In this document: one piece after another, positions 16,598-26,145 of the stretch | How positions within the stretch are numbered: the stretch's first letter is position 1 | How the letters are laid out: the number at the start of each line of letters is the position of its first letter | Assembly (NCBI RefSeq): GCF_025466085.1 | Contig: NZ_JANLOD010000052.1 | Span: 1 to 64,000 of the forward strand | Reading direction: 5' to 3' | Length of the DNA stretch: 64,000 bases | Source of the DNA: Pseudomonas sp. 14P_8.1_Bac3 | GTDB taxonomy: Bacteria > Pseudomonadota > Gammaproteobacteria > Pseudomonadales > Pseudomonadaceae | The notes under the pieces: model-generated | Database searches by the model: none | Told to the model about the DNA's origin: nothing | The model's input: the letters and a program-made list of their open reading frames with translations, nothing else | Made by a program: the position numbers and the translations under genes

Positions 16598-19500
16598 ATG
16601 GCGTTCTTCACCGCAGCCAGCAAAGCCGACTTCCAGCACCAACTGCAAGCGGCACTGGCGCAGCACATCAGTGAACAGGCACTGCCACAAGTGGCGCTGT
16701 TCGCTGAACAATTCTTCGGCATCATTTCTCTGGACGAACTGACTCAACGTCGGTTGTCCGACCTCGCTGGCTGTACCCTTTCTGCGTGGCGCCTGCTTGA
16801 GCGCTTCGATCACGCGCAACCGCAAGTGCGCGTCTACAACCCCGATTACGAACGCCACGGCTGGCAGTCGACGCACACTGCGGTCGAAGTGCTGCACCAC
16901 GACCTGCCATTCCTGGTGGACTCGGTGCGTACCGAGCTGAACCGTCGCGGCTACAGCATTCATACCCTGCAAACCACCGTGCTGAGCGTGCGTCGCGGCA
17001 GCAAGGGTGAATTGCTGGAAATTCTGCCGAAAGGCACCCAGGGCGAAGGGATCCTGCATGAATCCTTGATGTACCTGGAAATCGACCGCTGCGCCAACGC
17101 CGCCGAACTGAACGTGCTGAGCAAAGAGCTGGAGCAGGTTCTCGCGGAAGTCCGCGTTGCGGTCGCCGATTTCGAGCCGATGAAAGCCAAGGTCCAGGAA
17201 CTCCTGACCGGCCTGGACAACAGCCGGTTCCAGGTTGACCCGGAAGAAAAAGCTGAAATCAAAAGCTTCCTGGAGTGGCTGGTGGGCAACCACTTCACGT
17301 TCCTGGGCTACGAAGAATTCGTGGTGCGCGATGAGGCCGACGGCGGCCACATCGTCTACGACCAGGATTCGTTCCTCGGCCTGACCAAACTGCTGCGCAC
17401 CGGCCTGACCTACGACGACCTGCGCATCGAAGACTACGCGGTGAACTACCTGCGCGAACCGACCCTGCTGTCGTTCGCCAAGGCTGCGCACCCAAGCCGT
17501 GTGCACCGTCCGGCGTACCCGGATTATGTGTCGATCCGTGAGATCGATGTCGACGGCAACGTGATCAAGGAATGCCGTTTCATGGGCCTGTACACCTCGT
17601 CGGTGTACGGCGAGAGCGTGCGGGTCATTCCGTACATCCGCCGCAAGGTCGAGGAAATCGAGCGCCGTTCCGGCTTCCAGGCCAAGGCTCACCTGGGCAA
17701 GGAACTGGCGCAGGTGGTCGAAGTGCTGCCGCGTGACGATCTGTTCCAGACGCCGGTCGACGAACTGTTCAATACCGTGATGTCGATCGTGCAGATCCAG
17801 GAACGCAACAAGATCCGCGTGTTCCTGCGCAAAGACCCGTACGGCCGTTTCTGCTACTGCCTGGCTTACGTGCCGCGTGACATCTACTCCACCGAAGTGC
17901 GCCAGAAAATCCAACAAGTGCTGATGGATCGCCTGAAAGCCTCGGACTGCGAATTCTGGACCTTCTTCTCCGAATCCGTGCTGGCTCGCGTGCAACTGAT
18001 CCTGCGCGTCGATCCGAAGAACCGTCTGGACATCGATCCGGTTCTGCTGGAAAAAGAAGTGGTTCAAGCCTGCCGCAGCTGGCAGGACGACTACGCCAGC
18101 CTGGTGGTCGAGAGCTTCGGCGAAGCCCACGGCACCAATGTGCTGGCCGACTTCCCGAAAGGCTTCCCGGCCGGCTACCGCGAGCGTTTCGCCGCGCATT
18201 CGGCCGTGGTCGACATGCAGCACCTGCTGAGCCTTAACGAAAAAAATCCGCTGGTGATGAGTTTCTATCAGCCTTTGGGTCAGGTCTCCGGTCAACGCGA
18301 GCTGCACTGCAAGCTGTATCACGCCGATACTCCGCTGGCCCTGTCCGACGTCTTGCCGATTCTGGAAAACCTCGGCCTGCGTGTGCTGGGTGAATTCCCG
18401 TATCGCCTGCGCCACACCAATGGCCGCGAGTTCTGGATTCATGACTTTGCGTTCACCGCTGCCGAAGGCCTGGACCTCGACATCCAGCAACTCAACGACA
18501 CCCTGCAGGACGCGTTCGTCCACATCGTGCGTGGCGATGCCGAGAACGATGCGTTCAACCGCCTGGTGCTGACCGCCGGCCTGCCATGGCGCGACGTGGC
18601 ACTGCTGCGTGCCTATGCCCGTTACATGAAACAGATTCGTCTGGGCTTCGACCTGGGCTACATCGCCAGCACCCTGAACAACCACACCGACATCGCTCGC
18701 GAGCTGACCCGGTTGTTCAAGACCCGCTTCTACCTGGCGCGAAAGCTGGCCAGCGATGATCTGGAAGACAAGCAGCAACGTCTGGAACAAGCCATCGTCA
18801 CCGCACTGGACGACGTCCAGGTGCTCAACGAAGACCGCATCCTGCGTCGCTACCTGGACCTGATCAAAGCCACGCTGCGCACCAACTTCTACCAGGCCGA
18901 TGCGCAGGGTCATAACAAGTCCTACTTCAGCTTCAAGTTCAATCCGCACCTGATTCCTGAGCTGCCGAAGCCGGTACCGAAATTCGAAATCTTCGTCTAC
19001 TCGCCGCGTGTTGAAGGTGTGCACCTGCGCTTCGGCAACGTCGCTCGTGGTGGCCTGCGCTGGTCCGACCGTGAAGAAGACTACCGCACCGAAGTCCTGG
19101 GCCTGGTAAAAGCCCAGCAAGTGAAGAACTCGGTCATCGTGCCAGTGGGCGCGAAGGGCGGCTTCCTGCCGCGTCGCCTGCCATTGGGCGGCGGTCGGGA
19201 CGAGATCGCGGCTGAGGGCATCGCCTGCTACCGCATCTTCATTTCGGGCCTGTTGGACATCACCGACAACCTGAAGGACGGCGCGCTGGTTCCGCCGGCC
19301 AACGTCGTGCGTCATGACGACGATGACCCGTACCTGGTGGTGGCGGCGGACAAGGGCACTGCGACCTTCTCCGACATCGCTAACGGCATCGCCATCGACT
19401 ACGGCTTCTGGCTCGGTGACGCCTTTGCATCGGGCGGCTCTGCCGGTTACGACCACAAGAAAATGGGCATCACCGCCAAGGGCGCGTGGGTTGGCGTACA

Positions 19501-21502
19501 ACGCCACTTCCGCGAACGCGGCATCAATGTCCAGGAAGACAGCATCACTGTGGTCGGTGTCGGCGACATGGCCGGTGACGTGTTCGGTAACGGTTTGTTG
19601 ATGTCTGACAAGCTGCAACTGGTCGCTGCGTTCAACCACCTGCACATCTTCATCGATCCAAACCCTGAGCCGGCGAACAGCTTCGCCGAGCGTCAGCGCC
19701 TGTTCGACCTGCCGCGTTCGGCCTGGTCGGATTACGACACCAGCATCATGTCCGAAGGCGGCGGGATCTTCTCCCGTAGCGCGAAAAGCATCGCGATTTC
19801 CCCGCAGATGAAAGAGCGCTTCGACATTCAGGCCGACAAGCTGACCCCGACCGAACTGTTGAATGCCTTGCTCAAGGCACCGGTCGACCTGTTGTGGAAC
19901 GGCGGCATCGGCACTTACGTCAAGGCCAGCAGCGAAAGCCACGCCGACGTCGGCGACAAGGCCAACGATGCACTGCGCGTGAACGGCAACGAACTGCGCT
20001 GCAAGGTCGTGGGCGAGGGCGGTAACCTCGGCATGACCCAACTGGGTCGCGTCGAGTTCGGCCTCAATGGCGGCGGTTCCAACACCGACTTCATCGACAA
20101 CGCCGGTGGTGTGGACTGTTCCGACCACGAAGTGAACATCAAGATCCTGCTGAACGAAGTGGTTCAGGCCGGTGACATGACCGACAAGCAACGTAACCAG
20201 TTGCTGGCGAGCATGACCGACGAAGTCGGCAACCTGGTGCTGGGCAACAACTACAAGCAGACTCAGGCCCTGTCCCTGGCGGCTCGTCGTGCCTACGCGC
20301 GGATTGCCGAATACAAACGCCTGATGAACGATCTGGAAGGCCGTGGCAAGCTGGATCGCGCCATCGAGTTCCTGCCATCGGAAGAGGCCATCAACGAGCG
20401 CGTCGCGGAAGGCCACGGCCTGACCCGTGCCGAGCTGTCGGTGCTGATTTCCTACAGCAAGATCGACCTCAAGGAGGCGCTGCTCAACTCCCTGGTGCCG
20501 GACGACGACTACCTGACCCGCGACATGGAAACCGCTTTCCCGCCGTCGCTGGTGAGCAAGTTCTCCCAAGCGATGCGCCGTCACCGTCTGAAGCGCGAGA
20601 TCGTCAGCACCCAGATCGCCAACGATCTGGTGAACCACATGGGCATCACCTTCGTGCAACGACTCAAAGAGTCGACCGGCATGAGCCCGGCGAACGTGGC
20701 CGGTGCCTACGTGATCGTGCGTGACATCTTCCATCTTCCGCACTGGTTCCGTCAGATCGAAGCCCTGGACTACCAGGTGTCCGCCGACGTGCAACTGGAG
20801 CTGATGGATGAGCTGATGCGCCTGGGCCGTCGCGCCACGCGCTGGTTCCTGCGTGCCCGCCGCAACGAGCAGAACGCTGCCCGTGACGTCGCGCACTTCG
20901 GTCCGCATCTGAAGGAGCTGGGTCTCAAGCTCGACGAACTGCTGAGTGGCGAAATCCACGAAAACTGGCAGGCGCGCTACGAGGCGTACGTCGAAGCCGG
21001 CGTGCCAGAGTTGCTCGCACGCATGGTGGCTGGCACTTCGCACCTGTACACGCTGTTGCCGATCATCGAGGCTTCCGACGTGACCGGCCAGAACCCTGCG
21101 GACGTCGCGAAGGCTTACTTCGCCGTCGGCAGCGCGCTGGACATCACCTGGTACCTGCAACAGATCAGCGCACTGCCGGTTGAAAACAACTGGCAAGCGC
21201 TGGCCCGTGAAGCGTTCCGTGATGACGTCGACTGGCAGCAACGCGCGATCACCATCTCGGTCCTGCAACAGGGCGATGGCACTCAGGACGTGGAAACGCG
21301 TCTGGCGCTGTGGATGGAAGAGCACGCCAGCATGATCGAACGCTGGCGCGCGATGCTGGTGGAAATCCGTGCCGCCAGCGGTACGGACTACGCCATGTAC
21401 GCGGTGGCCAATCGTGAGCTGCTGGACTTGGCGTTGAGCGGGCAGGCAGTCGTGCCTGCCGCTGTCGCTGCCACCAGCGCGGAGCTGGAACCCGCGGCCT
21501 GA
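16598..21502 (+). CDS. gdhB: NAD-specific glutamate dehydrogenase, large 180-kDa class
   Basis: This 1634-residue enzyme belongs to the large bacterial NAD-dependent glutamate dehydrogenase class. It deaminates glutamate to 2-oxoglutarate and ammonium and feeds arginine and glutamate carbon into the TCA cycle. The long N-terminal regulatory region (about 1-700) carries ACT-like segments. The catalytic core begins near residue 790, with GLRWSDREEDYRTEVLGLVKAQ and the lysine-containing VPVGAKGGF. NAD-binding motifs follow (VGVGDMAGDVFGNG). Start at 16598, with GGAG upstream, gives the usual length; an in-frame ATG at 16550 would lie within the leader hairpin. In P. aeruginosa the orthologue is arginine-induced through ArgR; no ArgR site was identified here by eye. 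Confidence 0.97.
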   Translation: MAFFTAASKADFQHQLQAALAQHISEQALPQVALFAEQFFGIISLDELTQRRLSDLAGCTLSAWRLLERFDHAQPQVRVYNPDYERHGWQSTHTAVEVLHHDLPFLVDSVRTELNRRGYSIHTLQTTVLSVRRGSKGELLEILPKGTQGEGILHESLMYLEIDRCANAAELNVLSKELEQVLAEVRVAVADFEPMKAKVQELLTGLDNSRFQVDPEEKAEIKSFLEWLVGNHFTFLGYEEFVVRDEADGGHIVYDQDSFLGLTKLLRTGLTYDDLRIEDYAVNYLREPTLLSFAKAAHPSRVHRPAYPDYVSIREIDVDGNVIKECRFMGLYTSSVYGESVRVIPYIRRKVEEIERRSGFQAKAHLGKELAQVVEVLPRDDLFQTPVDELFNTVMSIVQIQERNKIRVFLRKDPYGRFCYCLAYVPRDIYSTEVRQKIQQVLMDRLKASDCEFWTFFSESVLARVQLILRVDPKNRLDIDPVLLEKEVVQACRSWQDDYASLVVESFGEAHGTNVLADFPKGFPAGYRERFAAHSAVVDMQHLLSLNEKNPLVMSFYQPLGQVSGQRELHCKLYHADTPLALSDVLPILENLGLRVLGEFPYRLRHTNGREFWIHDFAFTAAEGLDLDIQQLNDTLQDAFVHIVRGDAENDAFNRLVLTAGLPWRDVALLRAYARYMKQIRLGFDLGYIASTLNNHTDIARELTRLFKTRFYLARKLASDDLEDKQQRLEQAIVTALDDVQVLNEDRILRRYLDLIKATLRTNFYQADAQGHNKSYFSFKFNPHLIPELPKPVPKFEIFVYSPRVEGVHLRFGNVARGGLRWSDREEDYRTEVLGLVKAQQVKNSVIVPVGAKGGFLPRRLPLGGGRDEIAAEGIACYRIFISGLLDITDNLKDGALVPPANVVRHDDDDPYLVVAADKGTATFSDIANGIAIDYGFWLGDAFASGGSAGYDHKKMGITAKGAWVGVQRHFRERGINVQEDSITVVGVGDMAGDVFGNGLLMSDKLQLVAAFNHLHIFIDPNPEPANSFAERQRLFDLPRSAWSDYDTSIMSEGGGIFSRSAKSIAISPQMKERFDIQADKLTPTELLNALLKAPVDLLWNGGIGTYVKASSESHADVGDKANDALRVNGNELRCKVVGEGGNLGMTQLGRVEFGLNGGGSNTDFIDNAGGVDCSDHEVNIKILLNEVVQAGDMTDKQRNQLLASMTDEVGNLVLGNNYKQTQALSLAARRAYARIAEYKRLMNDLEGRGKLDRAIEFLPSEEAINERVAEGHGLTRAELSVLISYSKIDLKEALLNSLVPDDDYLTRDMETAFPPSLVSKFSQAMRRHRLKREIVSTQIANDLVNHMGITFVQRLKESTGMSPANVAGAYVIVRDIFHLPHWFRQIEALDYQVSADVQLELMDELMRLGRRATRWFLRARRNEQNAARDVAHFGPHLKELGLKLDELLSGEIHENWQARYEAYVEAGVPELLARMVAGTSHLYTLLPIIEASDVTGQNPADVAKAYFAVGSALDITWYLQQISALPVENNWQALAREAFRDDVDWQQRAITISVLQQGDGTQDVETRLALWMEEHASMIERWRAMLVEIRAASGTDYAMYAVANRELLDLALSGQAVVPAAVAATSAELEPAA

Positions 21503-21515
21503 TCTGCCGTTGAAT

Positions 21516-21548
21516 GAAAAAACCGCCTGGAGACAGGCGGTTTTTTTT
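21516..21548. terminator. Strong bidirectional intrinsic terminator after gdhB
   Basis: AAAAAACCGCCTG pairs with CAGGCGGTTTTTTTT around GAGA (a GNRA tetraloop). The T run on one side and the A run on the other allow it to stop gdhB from the left and the minus-strand lipoprotein transcript from the right. Confidence 0.93.
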
Positions 21549-21578
21549 GCCTCGGATCTGGTGGTGCCAGGTCGGGCC

Positions 21579-21598
21579 TTATCGCGAGCAAGCCGTCA
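21579..21598. repeat. Truncated REP element
   Basis: CTTATCGCGAGCAAGCC (from 21579) is one half of the common REP palindrome; the other half is missing and the sequence passes directly into the 3' end of the lipoprotein gene (stop at 21602). Confidence 0.6.
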
Positions 21599-21601
21599 GT
21601 C

Positions 21602-22312
21602 TTAATACAACTTCCGATCCGTTTTACTATCAATCATCGACACTTTATCTGTCGGGCCGGTCAGTAAATTACTGAGCGACTGGTCAAACTTCTGCAGTGC
21701 GCGAACTTGAACATTTTGTTGTTCGTTAATCTCCGCCACGATCTCTTCACTGCGTTTATAGTCCGCCCACACCGGGCTCAGCGCTTTGGCATCATGTCCT
21801 TTGGCGGTTCCGATGTAATTGAAGTGGGAGTCGTAGAAGTCAGTACTGACATCCGCCTCGACCTCCGAACTGCGCGAGGTGATCAACTGGCTGCGGGTGT
21901 CGACGATGGCCACCACGTCCGGTTTCGCGGCCCGCAGGCTTTGCATGTCCGGGTACACCGTCACCGAGCCGAACTGGCGTTGCAGCGATGCCTTGACCCA
22001 GTCCACCGCCAGGTCCGGTTTGGACGTGGCGACGTAGGCATCATGTATCGGGTGCACCAGGAGACTCTGACCAAAACCGGTGCCGGCGTTTGCCTGATAC
22101 TCCTGAAGGTAAGCGCGGTTGGTCTGGGTGTTTCGGCTGTAGACGATGCCCAGCGATACATGTTCGCCACGGGGCACGCGAGTCGCAGCGCTTCGCCCGA
22201 CCGGCGCGCTGAACTGGCCATCCACTGAAGAGACAGCCGTCGGAGCGGTAGGAACTGAACATCCCGTTAAAACAGCTGATATCGCCAGGGTACTGACAAG
22301 CGCAAGTTTCAT
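21602..22312 (-). CDS. Probable lipoprotein of unknown function
   Basis: This 236-residue protein has a lipoprotein signal (MKLALVSTLAISAVLTGCS, lipobox LTGC, Cys18). The mature part has two recognisable stretches: a variable N-terminal region with RGEHVSLGIVYSRNTQTNRAYLQEYQ, and a beta-rich core with VVAIVDTRSQLITSRSSEVEADVSTDFYDSHFNYIG. The core has the alternating pattern of the domains that sense or assemble at the outer membrane, but I cannot name a family. The gene has its own start region and shares the bidirectional terminator with gdhB. Confidence 0.75.
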   Translation of the reverse strand: MKLALVSTLAISAVLTGCSVPTAPTAVSSVDGQFSAPVGRSAATRVPRGEHVSLGIVYSRNTQTNRAYLQEYQANAGTGFGQSLLVHPIHDAYVATSKPDLAVDWVKASLQRQFGSVTVYPDMQSLRAAKPDVVAIVDTRSQLITSRSSEVEADVSTDFYDSHFNYIGTAKGHDAKALSPVWADYKRSEEIVAEINEQQNVQVRALQKFDQSLSNLLTGPTDKVSMIDSKTDRKLY

Positions 22313-22482
22313 GGGTGATTCTCCAGTGAAACAACTTCAATCATTAGTTAGTCGCCGAACGTATCGGCCGTGGTATCAGACTAAACCTGTCCACGCTTAA
22401 TGAAATAACCAATTGCCGCACTTATCAGGTCGCCAATAGTTTTGTTTGCTTTAACCTCGAGCGGTTAATGACGCGCGGAAAT

Positions 22483-22509
22483 AAAAAAGCCCGAACTAGC
22501 AATTCGGGC
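22483..22509 (-). terminator. Intrinsic terminator after cupin gene
   Basis: On the minus strand GCCCGAA (22509-22503) pairs with TTCGGGC (22495-22489) around a 7-nt loop, followed by TTTTTTAT. It lies 30 bp after the cupin stop codon. Confidence 0.9.
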
Positions 22510-22538
22510 CTGTTTATTTATGGCTAGGCTTTCAGCTA

Positions 22539-22949
22539 TCAGTTTTTCAGGGGGATCAACACTTTCTCGTCCGGGGACAACACCATGAATACCAGAAGTT
22601 TGGCGGGCTTGTTCGCACTGGCGTTTTTCGAGACCAAATGTTCCGAGCCCGCGGGTTCGTACCAGTATTCACCGGCCTTGTAGGTTTTCGCCGGCTCGCC
22701 TTTAACCTGGGACACGATCGCTCCCGAAATCACGTAGGCCATGGCGGTGCCTTCGTGTTTGTGGGCGATGGAGGACTGACCTGGCTTGTAGTCGACCTCG
22801 ATCATCATGGCTTTTTTACCCGGCACATTTTTCAGCGCCTCGTCCTGCAGGACCGTGACCTTTTCCGAAGGGTCGTGGGCAAACGCCGAGGCGGAAACGG
22901 TCAGGGCGAGGACGGCAAGCGGGGCGGCCAGTAAACGCAAAGCTTTCAT
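22539..22949 (-). CDS. Exported cupin-domain protein
   Basis: This 136-residue protein has a signal peptide (MKALRLLAAPLAVLALTVSA, cleavage near AFA-HD). It is followed by a single small cupin barrel: motif 1 is GQSSIAHKHEGTAMAYVISGAI with the metal-binding HKHE pattern, and motif 2 is EYWYEPAGSEH. It should be a periplasmic metal-binding cupin of the kind often annotated as a detoxifying or dioxygenase-like protein; the substrate is unknown. It is transcribed alone and has its own terminator. Confidence 0.88.
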   Translation of the reverse strand: MKALRLLAAPLAVLALTVSASAFAHDPSEKVTVLQDEALKNVPGKKAMMIEVDYKPGQSSIAHKHEGTAMAYVISGAIVSQVKGEPAKTYKAGEYWYEPAGSEHLVSKNASANKPAKLLVFMVLSPDEKVLIPLKN

Positions 22950-23068
22950 GATTTATCACCTGCAATGGTTGGTTGTCAGGGACAACGTTAGTCTGCGGGT
23001 GACGGCAATCAAACAGCCAATATTCGGGAAGGTGAGGGGACCAATCAGCCCATGAATCCCGCACAGAA

Positions 23069-23158
23069 CTGTAGAAGCCGGCTTGCTGACGATCCCGTTA
23101 ACGCGGTGTATCAAGTACAGCGCGGTGAAGGGAGCGCCAGCCAGCCGGCTTCTACAGG
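23069..23158. repeat. Paired REP elements, GTAGAAGCCGGC type
   Basis: CTGTAGAAGCCGGCTTGCTG (from 23069) and its inverted partner ending CCGGCTTCTACAG at 23157 flank about 50 bp. This is the second REP class of the window, distinct from the GGGAGCGGGCTTGC class. Confidence 0.8.
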
Positions 23159-23162
23159 GGCA

Positions 23163-23456
23163 TTAGCGGATCGGGAAGCTGTTGAAATCCACGGCGTTTG
23201 CCAGTTGATTGTCAATCAGGCCGATAAAGCCTTGTACTTCAGGGCAGTTGAAATGCATTTGCATGGCCGCTTCCGATTGCCAGCGGGCGCTGACGTTCCA
23301 GCGGTTGCTGTCCTCGGGGCAGCGGTCAACCATATAGGAGTCACAGCCCGGTAATTCGCGCAGGGTCTCGACAATCTTTTGCAGTTGCTTACCCAGTTCT
23401 TCCGAGCGGCCGGCGGCGGCCTGCACCTTTACGGTATTGATCACTTCGTTGGACAT
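23163..23456 (-). CDS. Antibiotic-biosynthesis-monooxygenase-fold protein (quinol monooxygenase-like)
   Basis: This 97-residue dimeric alpha-beta barrel type protein has the pattern VINTVKVQAAAGRSEELGKQL at the start, then SYMVDRCPEDSNRWNVSARWQSEAAMQMHF with the conserved W/H spacing of the ABM family. Members act on quinols or are heme- or stress-related; the substrate here is unknown. It starts 122 bp upstream of the stop of a MocR-type regulator on the same strand. A functional link with that regulator is possible but unproven. Confidence 0.82.
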   Translation of the reverse strand: MSNEVINTVKVQAAAGRSEELGKQLQKIVETLRELPGCDSYMVDRCPEDSNRWNVSARWQSEAAMQMHFNCPEVQGFIGLIDNQLANAVDFNSFPIR

Positions 23457-23578
23457 TACTCACACTCCTGAATCAGGCCGGACGAATCCTGCTCATTGAG
23501 GGATAACGCCTATGCAGCATAGGCCTGCACCCCCGGACCGCCAATAGCCAATCGCCGGATAAAATCCAGACCAATCGC

Positions 23579-25012
23579 TCAGGCGATCTGCTGCAGAATG
23601 TCGCGCAAACGGTCCAGGGCGGTGTCGATGTCCAGGGTTTCGATAGCGCCAAACCCCATGAGAAGCCCGGCCCGCGGCGCTTGCTGGTGAAAGAACGGCT
23701 CGATGGAATACAGCCCGACTTCGACCTTTTTCGCCAGTTCGATCAGCAAGGGCATATCGATAGGGACTTTGCACATCAGCGTCATGTGGAAACCGGCGGT
23801 GCTCGGGATAGTGTCGAACCAGGGCGACAGGTCGCCCGCGATGCGCGTGAGGATGCGCTCCCGGCGCCCGGCATAGATCGTATGGCAGCGGCGGATGTGC
23901 TTGAGCAGGCAGCCTTCGGCGATGAACTTGGCCAGCGCCCATTGGGGCATGGTGGAGGTGTGCAGGTCGGTGAGCTGCTTGGCGCGAATCACCGCTTCGA
24001 GGATCGCCGGCGGCAAGACCGCGTAGCCGAGGCGCAATTCCGGCAGCAGGGTTTTCGAAAAGGTCCCGACGTAGGCGACGATTCCGCGCTCATCCATGCT
24101 TTGCAGTGAGTCAGTAGGCCGGCCCTCATAGCGGAATTCGCTGTCGTAATCGTCCTCGATGATAATCGCGCCCAGTTCGTAGGCGCGCTCCAGCAAAGCC
24201 ACCCGACGCGCCTGGCTCATCGGCATGCCCAGCGGAAACTGGTGCGAAGGCGTGACATAAATCAGCCGGGTGCCGAGCGGAATCTGGTCGACCTGGATGC
24301 CTTCGGCGTCGACCGGCACGCCGATCACCGTGGCGCCATGGCTGCCGAACAGCAGGCGCGCGGGCGGGTAACCGGGGTCTTCCATGGCGACGATGCTGCC
24401 GGGGCGAGTCATCACGCGGGAGATCAGGTCCAGCGCCTGCTGCGCGCCGTTGCACACCACCACGTCTTCGTCCTGACAATTCACCCCGCGGGAAAATGCG
24501 ATGTGCCGGGCGATCGCATTGCGCAGCGCCGGCAGGCCTTCGGGGAGACTGTAGAAGCCCTTGGACCCGGACATCTGGCGCAACGCGTGGGAGGTGCAGC
24601 GCCGCCAATCGTCCTGGGGAAACTGCCCCTTGCTGGTCGCGCCACCGATGAAGTCGTAGCGCAACGAGCCTTCCAGGGTTGGGTGACGCAAAAACACCGG
24701 CAGGTTGCGCCAGGACTCGATGACCTCGGCACTCGCCAATTGTGAATGGCTCTGTTTGGGCAGCGCTTTCGCGGCCCGTGCGTTGACATAAGTGCCTTTG
24801 CCGATGACGCCGGTCAGAAAGTTTTCATACGTCAGTTGCGCGTAGGTATCGGAAATGGTCTTGCGCGAGATTCCCAACTGTTCGGCCAGCAAACGGCTGG
24901 GCGGAAGCTGCGTCCCGGCCGCCAGGCGACCGGATTCGATGGCGCTGCGCAATTGGTTGTACAACTGGCCCGCCAGGTCCTTGCGGCCGTTGATGACAAC
25001 ATGAAGTTCCAT
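23579..25012 (-). CDS. MocR-family regulator (GntR HTH plus aminotransferase domain)
   Basis: This 477-residue fusion has an N-terminal GntR winged helix (LAGQLYNQLRSAIESGRLAAGTQLPPSRLLAEQLGISRKTISDTYAQL, residues 12-58) and a type-I aminotransferase domain (about 110-475). The PLP lysine lies in YVGTFSKTLLPELRLGY and the acidic pair in IIEDDYDSEFRY. Such MocR/PdxR regulators bind PLP or an amine-containing ligand and control neighbouring or divergent genes. The start at 25012 (MELHVVINGR) has GGAG upstream; the longer frame to 25195 enters the divergent promoter region. The likely target is the AhpD-like gene at 25218. Confidence 0.93.
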   Translation of the reverse strand: MELHVVINGRKDLAGQLYNQLRSAIESGRLAAGTQLPPSRLLAEQLGISRKTISDTYAQLTYENFLTGVIGKGTYVNARAAKALPKQSHSQLASAEVIESWRNLPVFLRHPTLEGSLRYDFIGGATSKGQFPQDDWRRCTSHALRQMSGSKGFYSLPEGLPALRNAIARHIAFSRGVNCQDEDVVVCNGAQQALDLISRVMTRPGSIVAMEDPGYPPARLLFGSHGATVIGVPVDAEGIQVDQIPLGTRLIYVTPSHQFPLGMPMSQARRVALLERAYELGAIIIEDDYDSEFRYEGRPTDSLQSMDERGIVAYVGTFSKTLLPELRLGYAVLPPAILEAVIRAKQLTDLHTSTMPQWALAKFIAEGCLLKHIRRCHTIYAGRRERILTRIAGDLSPWFDTIPSTAGFHMTLMCKVPIDMPLLIELAKKVEVGLYSIEPFFHQQAPRAGLLMGFGAIETLDIDTALDRLRDILQQIA

Positions 25013-25217
25013 ACCGACGGGGCTCCCGGGGGCGATTGAGGCGCATGTGCGTCGCGCCAGATTACCCGCAAGTGCCGTTGCGCAGAAGTTGCGCAGCGGA
25101 AAAACCGCAGATTGGCCTGCTGCGCGATGGTCCCGCGGTATTTCGCCGAATTGGCTCTGTAACGCCGGTGCATCAACGCCTACCGTAAAACACATCTACC
25201 GAGCCCCGAGGCACGTC
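25013..25217. promoter_or_regulatory. Divergent promoter region between MocR regulator and AhpD-like gene
   Basis: These 205 bp separate two divergent starts and are expected to hold both promoters and the MocR operator. Tracts GCGCAGAAGTTGCGCAGCGG (from 25080) and CGCAGATTGGCCTGCTGCGC show repeated GCGCA/TGCGC half sites that could be operator repeats. This is a weak visual call. Confidence 0.35.
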
Positions 25218-25658
25218 ATGACTTCCCGCCTGGATTACTACAGCGCGTCGCCCAAAGCGATGAAAGCGATGATTGCCATGGAGGCGTTGACCAGCAATCT
25301 GAGCATTGAGCCGGCGTTGCTGCACCTGATCAAGATCCGTGCTTCGCAACTCAATGGCTGCGCGTTTTGCACTGACATGCATTCGGTGGACGCCCGACGC
25401 CTCGGCGAGAGCGACCGGCGCCTGTATTCGATCGTGGTCTGGCGCGACAGCGGTTTCTTCAATTCCCGTGAACGTGCGGCGCTGGCGTGGACTGAAGCGG
25501 TCACTTTGCTCTCTGAAAGTCATGTGCCGGACGACGTCTACGACCAGGCTCGCGCACAGTTCAGTGAAAGCGAAATGGTCGACCTGACCATCGCCGTCAC
25601 CACGATTAACAGCTGGAATCGCCTGGCGGTGAGTTTTCGCCAGGCTCCCAGCACCTGA
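25218..25658 (+). CDS. AhpD-like carboxymuconolactone-decarboxylase-family protein
   Basis: This 146-residue all-helical protein has the redox motif CAFC followed by TDMH (residues 50-57, NGCAFCTDMHS), the hallmark of AhpD-type peroxidase-associated proteins. The C-terminal NSWNRLAVSFRQ also fits. Members transfer reducing equivalents to peroxiredoxins or act as alkylhydroperoxidases. The start ATG 25218 was chosen over the long upstream extension because the extension covers the divergent promoter. It faces the MocR regulator, a common pairing that suggests control by it. Confidence 0.9.
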   Translation: MTSRLDYYSASPKAMKAMIAMEALTSNLSIEPALLHLIKIRASQLNGCAFCTDMHSVDARRLGESDRRLYSIVVWRDSGFFNSRERAALAWTEAVTLLSESHVPDDVYDQARAQFSESEMVDLTIAVTTINSWNRLAVSFRQAPST

Positions 25659-25672
25659 TCTGGCCGATCCGG

Positions 25673-26020
25673 CTATTGCCCGATCAACAAGGGTGACGTA
25701 CCGCTGACGACGGCGGGCCGCTGAGGCTTGACCGAGGTGCCGAAGGTATTCCCCATACGCGTACTGGTGGCGGCGGGAGTCGCCAAGCCGATCTGGTTTG
25801 GCGGACGCTTGTTGACCGGCAGGTTGATGCCTTGCCGGTTTTTCTGCGCGGCAGCAGCCCCGGCCGGATTGTTGCCCATCTGCTGGCTCAGGCAGTTGTA
25901 GTCCGGCGCCTTGTAGCCACCGACCGAGACTTCGACGCAACCCGTCGGTTCTTCGGCCTGGACCAGCGACAGTCCGGTCATCAGCAGCGCGCCCGCTGCA
26001 ATGCTCATCAAGTGTTTCAT
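25673..26020 (-). CDS. Small exported protein of unknown function
   Basis: This 115-residue protein has a signal peptide (MKHLMSIAAGALLMTGLSLVQA, cleavage A-EE). The mature portion has two cysteines (CVEVSVGGYKAPDYNC), a putative disulfide, followed by a low-complexity Pro/Asn/Thr-rich tail (NPAGAAAAQKNRQGINLPVN). I do not recognise a family. It is convergent with the AhpD-like gene (14 bp apart) and divergent from the signalling trio, sharing the 125-bp space 26021-26145. Confidence 0.7.
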   Translation of the reverse strand: MKHLMSIAAGALLMTGLSLVQAEEPTGCVEVSVGGYKAPDYNCLSQQMGNNPAGAAAAQKNRQGINLPVNKRPPNQIGLATPAATSTRMGNTFGTSVKPQRPAVVSGTSPLLIGQ

Positions 26021-26145
26021 TCAAGGCCTCCTGGCCGACCCGGTTCAGGTCAAGCATGAACCTGAGTCTAGTGCACGACGGTTTAACGTCTCGTGATGGT
26101 TTTTTTGCACCGCCCGTCACATCAGATTCATATACAGCTATCAGG

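Noticed and set aside
16568..21325. A 1585-codon open frame on the minus strand opposite gdhB
   Set aside because: It follows from the GC-rich codon use of gdhB, has no ribosome site or recognisable domain, and the plus strand encodes a well-known enzyme.
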